The notes under the pieces were generated by a model. It was not told where the DNA came from, did no database searches, and was given only the letters and a program-made list of their open reading frames with translations. Below are positions 7,139-17,118 of a stretch of 64,000 bases of DNA, piece after piece. The stretch is from contig NZ_JBBCOR010000001.1 in NCBI RefSeq assembly GCF_037151175.1, positions 248,001-312,000 on the forward strand. The letters run 5' to 3'. The position numbers and the translations under genes are program-made. This stretch comes from Asaia sp003994335 (GTDB taxonomy: Bacteria; Pseudomonadota; Alphaproteobacteria; Acetobacterales; Acetobacteraceae). Position 1 is the stretch's first letter. Every line of letters begins with the position of its first letter.

Positions 7139-8677
7139 CTATTGCTTTGTCTTCGAAATGAATTCCGGCAGAAGCGGGTTATTTGTCTGGAGCGAGGCCT
7201 TGCTCGGCAGTTGCGCAGCATCCCAGCCACCGCCCATCGCCACGATCAGATCTACATGGGCAATGGCCTGACTCTGATGGATGCCGAGAGCCTGTACCTC
7301 ATAGCTCAGGGCATTCTGCTGACTGGTCAGCACAGTGGTGTAAGTCTGTGTTCCGGCCATATATTCGTTGAGAGAGACGCGTACCGCTTCCTGAGCCGAT
7401 TTTACAGCGACATCCTGCTCAGCCTGCTGCTGCTGCAGAATGCGCAGATTCGACAGGTTATCCTCAACACCCTGGAGGGCCGTCAACACGGTCTGGCGGT
7501 AGGTTGCGACCGAGGCATCGTAATCGGCGCGGGCCTCACGCACGGCTGCGGTACGGGCGCCACCATTGAACAGCGTCTCGGTGGAGGAGGCTCCCAGTGA
7601 CCAGAAACGGGTCGCAGCCTGGATCAGCGTCTGCAGCGGGTTGCCGCTATAGCCATAGGTCGCACTGACGGAGATCTCGGGATAGAATGCCGCGATATAG
7701 TATCCGATCTCGGCATTGTATCCTTCCATGTTCCGCTCGGCCGCTGCGATATCGGGGCGGCGTTGAAGCAGGACGGAAGGGATGGCATTCGGCGTCGAAG
7801 GTAGGGTGAGCGGCAGGGCGCCAACCGGAATGGTCAGATCTGCTGGCGCGCGCCCGACCAGAACGGCAATGGCGTGCTCGTATTGCGCCCGGGTAATACC
7901 GGCCTGGGTTGCCTGAGCCTCGGTCTGCTGCAACTGATACCGCGCCTGCCACAAGGCGCTCGGATCGGTCACGCCAGCATCAACCTGATTCTGCACGATG
8001 GTCAGGGCCTGGCGGAAATAGCCTACATTATCCAGATAAAGCTTCTTGAGGCTGTCCTGATAGCGCAGGTTGAAATAGGCATTTGCGAGCTGGGATTGGT
8101 AGGAAAGCTGCGCATTGGCCAGATCGGCCGCGCTGGCCTGTGTTGCCGTCACCTGTTGCTGGATCTGACGGCGAATGCGTCCCCATACATCGAGCGTCCA
8201 GGAAGCCGAGGGGCCGGTATTCCACGTATTCACCGTGGTGGTGCTGGAGTAATTGACCACCGACCCCGAACTCGCGCTGCGCGACCCGCTGCCCTGGGCA
8301 TTGCGGCTGAAGCTGAATGACCCAGACAGTGTCGGGAAAAGCTGCGCGCGTATCGAATCGATCGTTGCCTCGGCCTTGCGATACTGGGCCTCATATTGCT
8401 TCACGTTCTGGTTCGATATCGCGACCTGCGACTCAAGCCAGTTGAGCTGAGGGTCATGATACACCTCCCACCAGGCGCCTTTGGGGGCTTCGGCAAGCTG
8501 CGGCTTGGCCACCCCCCATCCGGCAGGCGGTGTGGGGGCTTCCTTGAAGCGGGCCGAGATGACCGCATGGGGGCGATGATAATCGGGACCCACCATGAAG
8601 CAGCCCGAAAGCAGGGGCATGCAACACGCGGCAAGGAGGGACATACGTCGGGCTGAGCGGGACGGAGAGGAAGTCAT
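7139..8677 (-). CDS. RND efflux outer-membrane lipoprotein (NodT/OprM family)
   Basis: Outer-membrane channel of a tripartite drug efflux pump; 512 residues. It has a basic N-terminus, a lipoprotein signal with lipobox LLSGC (cysteine near residue 26) and the family FMVGPDYHRP start of the mature protein. Two long helical repeats typical of the OEP fold follow, with ARYQLQQTEAQ and LQRRPDIAAAERN as recognisable segments. The start codon overlaps the stop of the upstream pump gene (ATGA), so it is the last gene of the adaptor-pump-pump-channel operon. Substrates are not predictable from sequence. Confidence 0.92.
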   Translation of the reverse strand: MTSSPSRSARRMSLLAACCMPLLSGCFMVGPDYHRPHAVISARFKEAPTPPAGWGVAKPQLAEAPKGAWWEVYHDPQLNWLESQVAISNQNVKQYEAQYRKAEATIDSIRAQLFPTLSGSFSFSRNAQGSGSRSASSGSVVNYSSTTTVNTWNTGPSASWTLDVWGRIRRQIQQQVTATQASAADLANAQLSYQSQLANAYFNLRYQDSLKKLYLDNVGYFRQALTIVQNQVDAGVTDPSALWQARYQLQQTEAQATQAGITRAQYEHAIAVLVGRAPADLTIPVGALPLTLPSTPNAIPSVLLQRRPDIAAAERNMEGYNAEIGYYIAAFYPEISVSATYGYSGNPLQTLIQAATRFWSLGASSTETLFNGGARTAAVREARADYDASVATYRQTVLTALQGVEDNLSNLRILQQQQAEQDVAVKSAQEAVRVSLNEYMAGTQTYTTVLTSQQNALSYEVQALGIHQSQAIAHVDLIVAMGGGWDAAQLPSKASLQTNNPLLPEFISKTKQ

Positions 8678-11600
8678 CCTTGGGTCTGATCCTGATGGGG
8701 TCGGCGGAAAAGCATGAAGGCGGATTGGAAAAGCCGTGAGATCCTGCGCCCCATCGCATCGAGCGTCAGGAACACGGCGGGCGTGCTGTAAAGGGTAAGG
8801 GCCTGGCTTACCACCAGACCACCGAGAATGGAGATGCCGAGCGGGCGACGCAATTCCGCACCATAGCCATTGGCGATGATGAGCGGAACCGCGCCCAGCG
8901 CCGCCGCTAGCGAGGTCATGATGATCGGGCGAAAGCGCAGAGCGCTGGCCTGTCGGATGGCGTCTTCAGGGGTGGCCCCCTCGCGCTGGGCCTGCATGGC
9001 AAAATCGATCAGCATGATGGCGTTCTTCTTGACGATGCCGATCAGCAGGATCACCCCGATCATCGCGATCAGGGAGAACTCCTCCCCAAAGATCTGCAGC
9101 GCCAGAATGGCCCCGACACCCGCCGATGGGAGGGTAGACAAAATGGTCAGCGGATGAACGAGGCTCTCATAGAGGACACCGAGCACGATATAGACCGCAG
9201 CCAGAGCGGCGAGGATCAGCAGGGGCTCGTCATTGACCGATTTCTGGAACAGCGCCGCATTGCCCGCAAATCCGCCCTGGATGTCAGAAGGAACATGCAG
9301 CTTGATCAGCGCTGCGTTGATGGCGGTCACGGCGTCACCGAGAGAGACGCCCGGCTTGAGATTGAACGAGACGGTGGTGGCGACGGACTGGCCCTGATGG
9401 TTCACGCTCAGCGCCGTCGTGCCTGGCACGATGTGAGACGTCAGGCTGAGAGGCACCATCGTTTCAGCGCTGGTCGCCACTGCCGATCCTGAAGAGGTGT
9501 TGCTGCCCCCTGCAAGGCTGTTCGCCATCTGGTTCTGATAATTCGAATCTGCCGTCGAGACGCTCGTGGAGGCAGAGCTGGTCGTGACGACGCGGATACG
9601 GTTGGACGCGACACTGCCTGAGGCCGTTCCGCCTGCCGTACTGATCCAGACCTGCTGCAGCGTGTTGGGGTCTTTCCAGAAGCGTGGCGCCGCCTCCATG
9701 ATTACCCGGTACTGGTTGATGGGTTTGTAGATGACAGAAGCCGCGCGCTGGCCATAGGCGTCGAACAGGATGTTCGAAACGAGCTGAGGGGTAATCTGAA
9801 ACCGTGAGGAGAGATCGCGATTGATCTTCACATCCAGCGCCGAGCCGCCTTCGCTCAGATCGGAGGAGACATCCATCAACCCCGGGATCTTCTGGAAAGC
9901 CTCGACCACCTTCGGGGTGAGGGCGAAAAGCTCGTCCGCATCCGGGCCCTGCAACGCGTATTGGTAGGAGGCATTCCCCCCACGCGCGCCGGCGCGCACG
10001 GCACCGGGGGCCATGAAGAAGATCTCGGCCCCGACCATTTTCCGGAATTTGCGTCCGAGGCGTTCAATGGTCTGGGTGACCGTATCGTCGCGCTCGGATT
10101 TATCCTTGAGCGAGGCAAACAGATTGGCCTGATTGGCCTGACGGCCGCCCAGGAAGCCGACGATCGCTGCGACGTCGCGGTCTTTCGAGACGGTCTTGGC
10201 CACCTCGTAGGTCTTGACGCTCATCTGGCTGAACGAAGCCGATTGATCGCCGATGATATGGCCCATCATCATGCCGGTGTCCTCGTCCGGAAAGAAGCCT
10301 TTCGGCATTTTCACGAAAAGGGCACCTGCGATGAAGAGTGTCAGTGGCAGGCTGAGCAGCATCAGCCAGCGGTGGCGCAGAGACCAGTCGAGCGATGCAA
10401 CATAGCCATCCGTGATACGCGTGATCTCGCGATCGATCACCACCGCAATACGCGCACGCTTATGGGCCTCTTTCGCAGGGCGCAGAAGCATGGCGCAGAT
10501 CATGGGGGTGAGGGAGAGTGACAGGATCATCGAGATCACCAGCGTGATCGAGATGGTCATGGCAAATTCGTGAAACAGACGCCCGGCGATCCCGCCCAGG
10601 AGAATGATCGGCACGAAGACGGCGATCAGGGACAGGGTGATGGACACCACGGTAAACGCGACCTCGCCCGAACCGATGAGGGCCGCCTTGAGCGGGGAGA
10701 GTCCCTGCTCGAGATAGCGGGTGATATTTTCCAGCACCACAATGGCATCATCCACCACGAAGCCGGTCGAAATGGTGAGCGCCATGAGCGACATGTTGTC
10801 GAGCTGATAGCCCAGCAGCTTCATGGCGGCGAAGGTCGCGATAATCGAGGTTGGCACCACGATCGCTGGAACCAGAATGGCCGGGGCCGATTGCAGGAAG
10901 ACGAGCACCACCAGCACGACCAGCACCACGGCGAGGATGAGGGTAAGCTTGGTATCGTCCAGGGCGGCGCGAATGGTCTTGGAGCGGTCGACGGCGATAT
11001 GCAGGTCGATATCGGGGGGCAGCGCTGCGCGTATGAGCGGAAGCCGTGCCTTGATCTCGTCGGTCGTCTTGACCACGTTCGCCCCGGCCTGGGCGAAAAC
11101 CAGCCCTACCACGGCGCGCTGCCCGTTATAGACGCCCAGTGTACGCAGGTTTTCGACGCTGTCATTGATCTCGGCAACGCTCGAGAGGCGTACGGGACGC
11201 GTATTGCGATAGGCAATGATCAGATCGCGATAGGCCTGTGCCTTTTCGGCCTGGTCATTGGTATCGAGCGTGAAGCGATAGCTACCCTGATCGATAAAAC
11301 CCTTGGGCGTATGGGCGTTGGCAGAGGCGAGTGCAGCGCGCACATCCTCGAAACTAATGCCGAATTTGTAGAGCAGGAGGGGATTGACCTCGACACGCAC
11401 GGCGGGCAGGGCGCCGCCGCCCACCTCGACCTCACCTACGCCCTGCACCTGGCTGAGCTGCTGTTGCAGCACGTTGGTGGCCTGATCATAGAGCATGGCC
11501 GGCGTCTTGGTGGGAGAGGTAAGCGCCATGACCAGAATGGGTGCGCCGTTCGGGTTGGCCTTCTGATAGCTTGGATTGGTGCGCAGAGTGGTGGGCAGAT

Positions 11601-11952
11601 CGGCACGGGCGGCTTGCAGGGCGGCCTCGACATCGCGCGCGGCACCATTGATGTCACGCGACAGATCGAATTGCAGGATGATCCGCGCCTGATTGACCAT
11701 GGATTGCGAGGTCATTTCCGACAGACCCGCTATGGCACCGAGGTGACGCTCCAGGGGCGCTGCGATGGTACTCGCAATTTCGGTCGGGGATCCGCCGGAT
11801 TGCTGCGCCTGTACCATGATGACGGGCATATCCACATTGGGCAGATCGGCCACGGGCAGCATGGTATAGGCCAGAAGTCCAGCGATCAGCATCGCTGCGG
11901 TCAGGAGCGAGGTGGCTACCGGCCGCAGGATGAAGGGGCGCGTGATGTTCAC
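8674..11952 (-). CDS. mdtC: RND efflux inner-membrane transporter, MdtC/MuxC-like
   Basis: Proton-driven drug pump subunit of 1092 residues with the RND plan: one helix (PVATSLLTAAMLIAGLLAY), a large periplasmic domain, six helices, a second periplasmic domain, five helices. The proton-relay DD is present in FVVDDAIVVLENITRY. In the MdtBC/MuxBC systems two different RND proteins form a heterotrimer; the neighbouring gene supplies the partner. Overlaps both neighbours by 4 bp. It is about 50-60 residues longer than usual because of a Ser/Thr/Ala-rich insert at residues about 770-835 (9455-9645). Subunit naming rests on gene order and general similarity. Confidence 0.92.
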   Translation of the reverse strand: MNITRPFILRPVATSLLTAAMLIAGLLAYTMLPVADLPNVDMPVIMVQAQQSGGSPTEIASTIAAPLERHLGAIAGLSEMTSQSMVNQARIILQFDLSRDINGAARDVEAALQAARADLPTTLRTNPSYQKANPNGAPILVMALTSPTKTPAMLYDQATNVLQQQLSQVQGVGEVEVGGGALPAVRVEVNPLLLYKFGISFEDVRAALASANAHTPKGFIDQGSYRFTLDTNDQAEKAQAYRDLIIAYRNTRPVRLSSVAEINDSVENLRTLGVYNGQRAVVGLVFAQAGANVVKTTDEIKARLPLIRAALPPDIDLHIAVDRSKTIRAALDDTKLTLILAVVLVVLVVLVFLQSAPAILVPAIVVPTSIIATFAAMKLLGYQLDNMSLMALTISTGFVVDDAIVVLENITRYLEQGLSPLKAALIGSGEVAFTVVSITLSLIAVFVPIILLGGIAGRLFHEFAMTISITLVISMILSLSLTPMICAMLLRPAKEAHKRARIAVVIDREITRITDGYVASLDWSLRHRWLMLLSLPLTLFIAGALFVKMPKGFFPDEDTGMMMGHIIGDQSASFSQMSVKTYEVAKTVSKDRDVAAIVGFLGGRQANQANLFASLKDKSERDDTVTQTIERLGRKFRKMVGAEIFFMAPGAVRAGARGGNASYQYALQGPDADELFALTPKVVEAFQKIPGLMDVSSDLSEGGSALDVKINRDLSSRFQITPQLVSNILFDAYGQRAASVIYKPINQYRVIMEAAPRFWKDPNTLQQVWISTAGGTASGSVASNRIRVVTTSSASTSVSTADSNYQNQMANSLAGGSNTSSGSAVATSAETMVPLSLTSHIVPGTTALSVNHQGQSVATTVSFNLKPGVSLGDAVTAINAALIKLHVPSDIQGGFAGNAALFQKSVNDEPLLILAALAAVYIVLGVLYESLVHPLTILSTLPSAGVGAILALQIFGEEFSLIAMIGVILLIGIVKKNAIMLIDFAMQAQREGATPEDAIRQASALRFRPIIMTSLAAALGAVPLIIANGYGAELRRPLGISILGGLVVSQALTLYSTPAVFLTLDAMGRRISRLFQSAFMLFRRPHQDQTQG

Positions 11953-14900
11953 TCGCCACCCTGTTCGGCAAGACGTTCGGACATGGAGCGCAGTCCAAAG
12001 CGACGACGGGTCGCGGCGGCGATGCGGTCCATCAGCAGATAGATGACCGGGGTGGTAAACAGGGTCAGAAGCTGCGACAGCAGCAACCCGCCCACAATCG
12101 ACACGCCGAGCGGACGACGCAGCTCCGACCCGACACCGTGGCCCAGCATGAGCGGGAGGGCGCCGAAGAAGGCGGCGAGTGTCGTCATCAGGATCGGGCG
12201 AAAACGCAGCAGCGCCGCGCGACGGATGGCGTCGAACGGAGCCAGACCATCCAGACGTTCGGCTTCGAGCGCGAAGTCGATCATCATGATGGCGTTTTTC
12301 TTGACGATACCGATCAGCAGTACGATGCCGATGATCCCCATCACATCCAGATCCATGCCGCAGAGCGAGAGCGCAAGCAGCGCCCCGATGGCCGCGGAGG
12401 GCAGGGTCGATAGAATCGTGATGGGGTGGATGAAGCTCTCATAGAGCACGCCCAACACGATATAGACCGCCACAAGCGCCGCGATCACCAGGTAGAGTTC
12501 ATTGCTCAGCGAGGATCGGAACGCTGCGGCCGTTCCCTGGAACGCGGTCTGGAAAGCAGGGGGCAGGCCAATGGTCGAGGCGGCATGATCGATGGCGTTC
12601 GTCGCAGCACCCAGCGAATAGCCTTCGGCCACGTTGAATGACACGGTTGTGGCCGGGAACTGCCCGAAATGCGTGATCAGCAGCGGGGCGAGTCCCTTGG
12701 TGATGGTCGTCACCTGATGCAGGGGCACGAGACCCGATGTGGGCAGGCGGGTCGGGCCGGACGAGCTCTGACCAGCCTCGCTGGATATGCCCGGCAGGTA
12801 AAGCTGACCGAGGCTCGCCAGATCATGCTGGAAGCGCGGCTCTGTCTCGAGGATCACGCGATACTGGTTGGACTGCGTGTAGATGGTCGAGATCTGGCGC
12901 TGACCATAGCTGTCATAGAGCAGGTTATCGATGGTCTGCGGCGTGATCGAGTAGCGCGCCCCATTGGTGCGATCGAGATCGACATGGGCGACAAGCCCCT
13001 CCGCCTGAAGGTCGGAGGTGACATCGGCCAGGGCGGGCTCCTGCTGCAAGGCGGTGAGCAGCTTCGGCACCCAGGTCTTGAAGGTGTCGTAATCCGGATT
13101 TTCGAGCAGGAACTGATACTGCGTGGCCGAAACCGTGGAATCGAGCGACAGATCCTGTACGGGCTGAAGGAACAGTCGCGCACCAGGTGTCGCGCTGCCT
13201 CGATCGGCCAGGCGCCTGAGAATGGCGGAGAGTCCGCTCGTACGCTGTTCGAGGGGTTTGAGGTTGATCAGCATGCGCCCGACATTGAGCGTCATGTTCT
13301 GCCCGTCGATACCAACGAAGCTCGACACACTGGCCACATCCGGATCGTCGAGCACGGCGGCGATGACCGCTTCCTGATGCTTCTTCATGCTGTCGAAAGA
13401 GATGGCCTGCGCCATTTCGGTGATACCCTGCACCACGCCGGTATCCTGACGGGGAAAGAACCCCTTGGGGATAATCACGGCGAGGAACACGGTCAGCACG
13501 AAGGTCCCCAGTGCCACGAGCAGGGTTGCCGTCTGGTGGCGCAGGACGAAATCGAGCCAGCGCGCATAGGTGGCAATCATCCGCTCGATGGCATTGCCAA
13601 CGCGGGCCGCGACGCGCTGGAAGCGCGTGCTGGCATGTTCGTCATGGCTGCGCTCGCTCAGCAGGCGGGCGCACATCATGGGGACGAGGGTGATCGAGAC
13701 GATGGCCGAAATCACGATGGTGATGGCCAGCGTCATCGCAAATTCGTGGAACAGGCGCCCGACCACATCGCTCATGAACAGCAGAGGGATCAGCACGGCG
13801 ATGAGCGACACCGTCAGTGAGATGATGGTGAAGCCGATCTCCTGCGAGCCCTTGACGGCGGCGGTGTAGCGGTCCTCGCCCATCTCGATGTAGCGCGCGA
13901 TATTCTCGATCACCACGATGGCGTCATCGACCACGAAGCCCGTCGCGATGGTCAGGGCCATGAGCGAGAGATTATCGAGCGAGAAATCGAGCAGATACAT
14001 CACCGCCAGCGTGCCGATCAGCGAGAGCGGCACGCTCAGGCTCGGAATTATGGTGGCAGGCACATTGAACAGGAAGACAAAGATCACGGCCACCACGAGC
14101 AGCATGGCCATGCCCAGCTCGAATTCCACATCCGCCACCGAGGCGCGAATGGTGGTGGTGCGGTCTGTGAGGGGGGTGATCTCGATGCCGGGTGGCAGGG
14201 TCTTGCGCAACTGGGGCAATACGGCCAGCACGTTATCGACCACCGAAATCACATTGGCGCCCGGTTGGCGCTGCACGTTCAGGATCAGCGCCGGTGTCTT
14301 GTCCGACCAGGCAGCAAGCTGATCGTTCTCCGGGCCCTGAACCACGGTGCCGACATCGCGCAGGCGGATCGGCCCGTTGTTCTGATAAGCGATGATCTGG
14401 TTCATCAACTGGTCGACTGAGGAGATCTGACCGTCGATACGCAGTGTGGTCGAGCGATGCGGCCCGTCAAACGTGCCCGTAGGGGAGTTGATGTTGACGG
14501 TGCCGATGGTGGTGCGCACCGTGTCGATGGCAATACCGTAGGAAGTCAGCTTTGGAATGTTGATCCGGACGCGTATGGCCTTGCGATTCCCCCCCGAAAG
14601 CGTAACGAGACCTACGCCGGAAATCTGGCTGACGCGCTGCTGAAGGCGCGTATTCACGAAATCCTGGACCTCGGTCAGGGGCAGGGTGCGCGAGGTGATG
14701 CCCAGAGTGAGCACGGGGGTATCGGCAGGGTTGACCTTGGCGTAGATCGGCGGTGCCGGAAGGTCGGTCGGCAGGAGTGAGTTGGACTGGTTGATGGCGG
14801 CCTGGACTTCCTGCTCGGCAATATCCATCGACATGTCGAGCCCGAAGCGCAGCGTGATGACCGAAGCCCCACCCGATGACTGCGAGGTCATCTGGTCGAG

Positions 14901-15128
14901 GCCTGGCATCTGGCCCAGCTGGGTTTCGAGCGGCGCTGTGACCGAGGTCGCCATCACATCCGGTCCTGCGCCCGGATAGAAGGTCGAGACCGTGATGGTC
15001 GGGTATTCCACCTGGGGCAGGGCCGAGATCGGCAGAAAGTGATAGCCGAGCAGACCGGTCAGCATGATCGCCAGCATCAGGAGCGATGTGGCGACCGGGC
15101 GGTCGATGAAGAGACGAGAAGGATTCAT
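11949..15128 (-). CDS. mdtB: RND efflux inner-membrane transporter, MdtB/MuxB-like
   Basis: First RND pump subunit of the operon, 1059 residues. It starts MNPSRLFIDRPVATSLLMLA and shows the conserved QVEYPTITVSTFYPGA porter segment, the DD pair in FVVDDAIVVIENIARY and a C-terminal half that repeats the topology. It probably assembles with the downstream pump into a mixed trimer, as in MdtABC and MuxABC. It follows the adaptor gene by 8 bp and overlaps the next pump gene by 4 bp (ATGA). Of ordinary length, unlike its partner. Confidence 0.93.
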   Translation of the reverse strand: MNPSRLFIDRPVATSLLMLAIMLTGLLGYHFLPISALPQVEYPTITVSTFYPGAGPDVMATSVTAPLETQLGQMPGLDQMTSQSSGGASVITLRFGLDMSMDIAEQEVQAAINQSNSLLPTDLPAPPIYAKVNPADTPVLTLGITSRTLPLTEVQDFVNTRLQQRVSQISGVGLVTLSGGNRKAIRVRINIPKLTSYGIAIDTVRTTIGTVNINSPTGTFDGPHRSTTLRIDGQISSVDQLMNQIIAYQNNGPIRLRDVGTVVQGPENDQLAAWSDKTPALILNVQRQPGANVISVVDNVLAVLPQLRKTLPPGIEITPLTDRTTTIRASVADVEFELGMAMLLVVAVIFVFLFNVPATIIPSLSVPLSLIGTLAVMYLLDFSLDNLSLMALTIATGFVVDDAIVVIENIARYIEMGEDRYTAAVKGSQEIGFTIISLTVSLIAVLIPLLFMSDVVGRLFHEFAMTLAITIVISAIVSITLVPMMCARLLSERSHDEHASTRFQRVAARVGNAIERMIATYARWLDFVLRHQTATLLVALGTFVLTVFLAVIIPKGFFPRQDTGVVQGITEMAQAISFDSMKKHQEAVIAAVLDDPDVASVSSFVGIDGQNMTLNVGRMLINLKPLEQRTSGLSAILRRLADRGSATPGARLFLQPVQDLSLDSTVSATQYQFLLENPDYDTFKTWVPKLLTALQQEPALADVTSDLQAEGLVAHVDLDRTNGARYSITPQTIDNLLYDSYGQRQISTIYTQSNQYRVILETEPRFQHDLASLGQLYLPGISSEAGQSSSGPTRLPTSGLVPLHQVTTITKGLAPLLITHFGQFPATTVSFNVAEGYSLGAATNAIDHAASTIGLPPAFQTAFQGTAAAFRSSLSNELYLVIAALVAVYIVLGVLYESFIHPITILSTLPSAAIGALLALSLCGMDLDVMGIIGIVLLIGIVKKNAIMMIDFALEAERLDGLAPFDAIRRAALLRFRPILMTTLAAFFGALPLMLGHGVGSELRRPLGVSIVGGLLLSQLLTLFTTPVIYLLMDRIAAATRRRFGLRSMSERLAEQGGE

Positions 15129-15136
15129 GGGCGGGC

Positions 15137-16456
15137 TTACTGCGCGGGCTTGGCGGCGGGGGCGGGAGTCGTCGCGGCGTCGCCCTTGCCAGCGTTATCG
15201 GCGGCATTCCCATTATCCGCCGGGATGCTCACCTTGGCACCGGGGCGAAGATGGTTGGTACCATCGGTCACCACGCGTTCACCCAGCTTGAGCCCTGTCT
15301 TGATAACCGTGACGTCATTGCTGGCGATACCGGTCGTGACATTGCGGACTTCGACCGTGTTGTCGTCCTTGACGACATACACGAACTGACCGTCCGGTCC
15401 CGTCTGGAGCGCGTTGGACGAGAGCAGGATGACATTGTGCAGCGTATCAACCAGTAGGCGCGCGTTGACGAACTGGTTCGGGAACAGGTGCTCGTCTTCG
15501 TTGGAGAAGATGGCGCGCATACGCACGGTGCCAGTCGCCGTGTCGATCTGGCTATCCAGCGCCTTGACGGTGCCAGAGGCGATCTTGTTCAGGTTTGCGC
15601 TGTCCCATGCTTCGACCGGAAGCTGGCCGACCGCGTGCAGCCTGTCCATGACCTGCGGCAACTGATCCTGAGGCAGGGTGAAGATGACTGAGATCGGCTG
15701 CATCTGCGTCAGGACGGTCAGGCCACCCGACTGACCGGCGGTGAAATAATTGCCCATATCGACAGCACGAATGCCGACACGTCCATCAACGGGGGCGATG
15801 ATATGGCAGTAATAGAGGTTCAGACGGGCATTATCGACATTGGCCTGATCGAGCTTGACCGTACCCTCGAGCTGCTGGACCTTGTACTGCGCGTCGATGG
15901 CGGTCATGGCTGCGATCGAGTTCTGCTTGATCAGCTTGTCATAGCGCCCGGCATTGATGCGGGCATCGGCCAGCTGGGCCTGGTCCTGCTTGAGCGTGCC
16001 GAGCTGCTGTTCGAGCGCAACCTGATAGGGGCGCGGATCGATCAGCACGAGCTCGTCACCGGCCTTGACGTGCTGTCCCTCCTTGAATTCCACATTCATG
16101 ATGTAGCCGCTCACGCGGGCCTGCACTGTCACGTTCGTGATGGGCACCACCGTGCCGAGTTCGGTCAGGATCTCAGGCATGTCCCCCGTTTTGACCACGG
16201 CGACAGCGACCGGTGTGGCGTCACCATTGCGCTGCGCGCTGGCGCTGCCCGCACCGCGATGGTTGCCATGTGAGCCGTGTGTCTTCGTCCCGTGAGGACG
16301 CAGGAAGGCAATGGCCAGAAGCACCACGATGATGCCGCCGATAATGAAAAGGAGCCGGCGCTTGCGACGCGGCTTGCCCGGTGGGGGCGAGGCAGAGGGG
16401 TGGGGCGCAGCATGGCGCGCAGGCTGGGTCCGGTCGGGGCCCGTCTGATCAGTCAT
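15137..16456 (-). CDS. mdtA: RND efflux periplasmic adaptor, MdtA/MuxA-like
   Basis: Membrane-fusion protein linking the RND pumps to the outer-membrane channel; about 439 residues. A Pro-rich cytoplasmic tail is followed by one transmembrane anchor (LLFIIGGIIVVLLAIAFL), a lipoyl half-motif (VKAGDELVLIDPRPYQ), a helical hairpin, the second half-motif (IIAPVDGRVGIRAVDMGNY) and a beta-barrel. The Ala/Pro-rich C-terminus is low complexity. ATG at 16456 is preferred to the TTG at 16480, which would add eight non-conserved residues. First gene of the operon; the promoter must lie in 16457-16720, shared with the divergent CsbD gene. Confidence 0.92.
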   Translation of the reverse strand: MTDQTGPDRTQPARHAAPHPSASPPPGKPRRKRRLLFIIGGIIVVLLAIAFLRPHGTKTHGSHGNHRGAGSASAQRNGDATPVAVAVVKTGDMPEILTELGTVVPITNVTVQARVSGYIMNVEFKEGQHVKAGDELVLIDPRPYQVALEQQLGTLKQDQAQLADARINAGRYDKLIKQNSIAAMTAIDAQYKVQQLEGTVKLDQANVDNARLNLYYCHIIAPVDGRVGIRAVDMGNYFTAGQSGGLTVLTQMQPISVIFTLPQDQLPQVMDRLHAVGQLPVEAWDSANLNKIASGTVKALDSQIDTATGTVRMRAIFSNEDEHLFPNQFVNARLLVDTLHNVILLSSNALQTGPDGQFVYVVKDDNTVEVRNVTTGIASNDVTVIKTGLKLGERVVTDGTNHLRPGAKVSIPADNGNAADNAGKGDAATTPAPAAKPAQ

Positions 16457-16643
16457 CTCTTCTCGTCTTCCATCACCCAAATCCAGGAGCGGTCACATGC
16501 GCCAACTGGTGTCTGAGACATACGTTATTTGAGGCCGCCGTAACATGACGTCAGCTAAATTCTAGTTCAAAGACGAAACAATTCACAACATCCCACGTTA
16601 CTCGCAGCGCCGCAACACGACCCTAATTAAGCATCCTGTCTCA

Positions 16644-16669
16644 GGAAACCGTTTTGCTCATGCGTCGTT
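16644..16669 (+). promoter_or_regulatory. EcfG-like stress promoter before the CsbD gene
   Basis: GGAAA (16644-16648), 17 bp, CGTT (16666-16669). One mismatch to the GGAAC-N16/17-CGTT consensus known for the alphaproteobacterial general stress sigma factor; read as GGAAAC the spacer is 16. It lies 52 bp before the start codon of a stress-type gene. Confidence 0.4.
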
Positions 16670-16721
16670 CGTCCTATCGTCGCGGATGTTTTCAAGTCCG
16701 TTTAGTGAAAGGATTATGACA

Positions 16722-17015
16722 ATGGCCGATGCAGTTGAAAAAAAAGGTGAAGGCCTGCTCGACGAAGCCAAGGGCCGTCTGAAGGACGCAGCCGGTGGCC
16801 TGACGGGTGACGCGAAGCTTCAGGCAGAGGGCAAGATCGACCAGCTTTCGGGCATGGCACAGCAGGAATTTGCTGACCTGTATGACGATGCCGAAACCAC
16901 GCTCGAAAAGGCAACGGCTTTCGTACAGGACCGTCCGTTGATCTCGCTGAGCGTTGCTATCCTCGTGGGCACCATCCTTGGTGCCCTCTTCTTTGGTCGT
17001 TCCAAGAAGAAGTGA
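16722..17015 (+). CDS. CsbD family stress protein with C-terminal membrane anchor
   Basis: A 97-residue protein. Residues 1-45 form a CsbD-like domain (EKKGEGLLDEAKGRLKDAAG, then GDAKLQAEGKIDQLSG), which is generally helical, Lys/Asp/Gly rich and stress-induced. A single hydrophobic segment (LISLSVAILVGTILGALFFG) near the C-terminus followed by RSKKK makes it an inner-membrane tail-anchored form, similar to ElaB/YqjD-type proteins that bind ribosomes; which role applies is unknown. ATG at 16722 is 8 nt after GAAAGGA (16707-16713); the ATG at 16716 would be too close. Divergent from the efflux operon. Confidence 0.82.
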   Translation: MADAVEKKGEGLLDEAKGRLKDAAGGLTGDAKLQAEGKIDQLSGMAQQEFADLYDDAETTLEKATAFVQDRPLISLSVAILVGTILGALFFGRSKKK

Positions 17016-17065
17016 GCCAAGGCTCATAGAACGTAGCCTTGATTGGGCAGTGTCGCCGTCAAGCG

Positions 17066-17096
17066 AAGGGGGGCCACAGTGATGTGGTCCCCTTTT
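17066..17096 (+). terminator. Intrinsic terminator after the CsbD gene
   Basis: AAGGGG-(GG)-CCACA pairs with TGTGG-T-CCCCTT around a GTGA loop (17066-17094), followed by TTTT. It separates the CsbD gene from the rnhB-ccrM control region. Confidence 0.8.
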
Positions 17097-17118
17097 CTCG
17101 TATTGACACAACAAAAAA

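Noticed and set aside
10570..12042. Long open frame of 490 codons on the plus strand
   Set aside because: It is antisense to the RND pump genes, has His/Gly/Arg-rich composition without domains, and is a typical GC-rich shadow frame.
12669..13820. 383-codon plus-strand frame
   Set aside because: Antisense to the second RND pump; no recognisable domain and biased composition.
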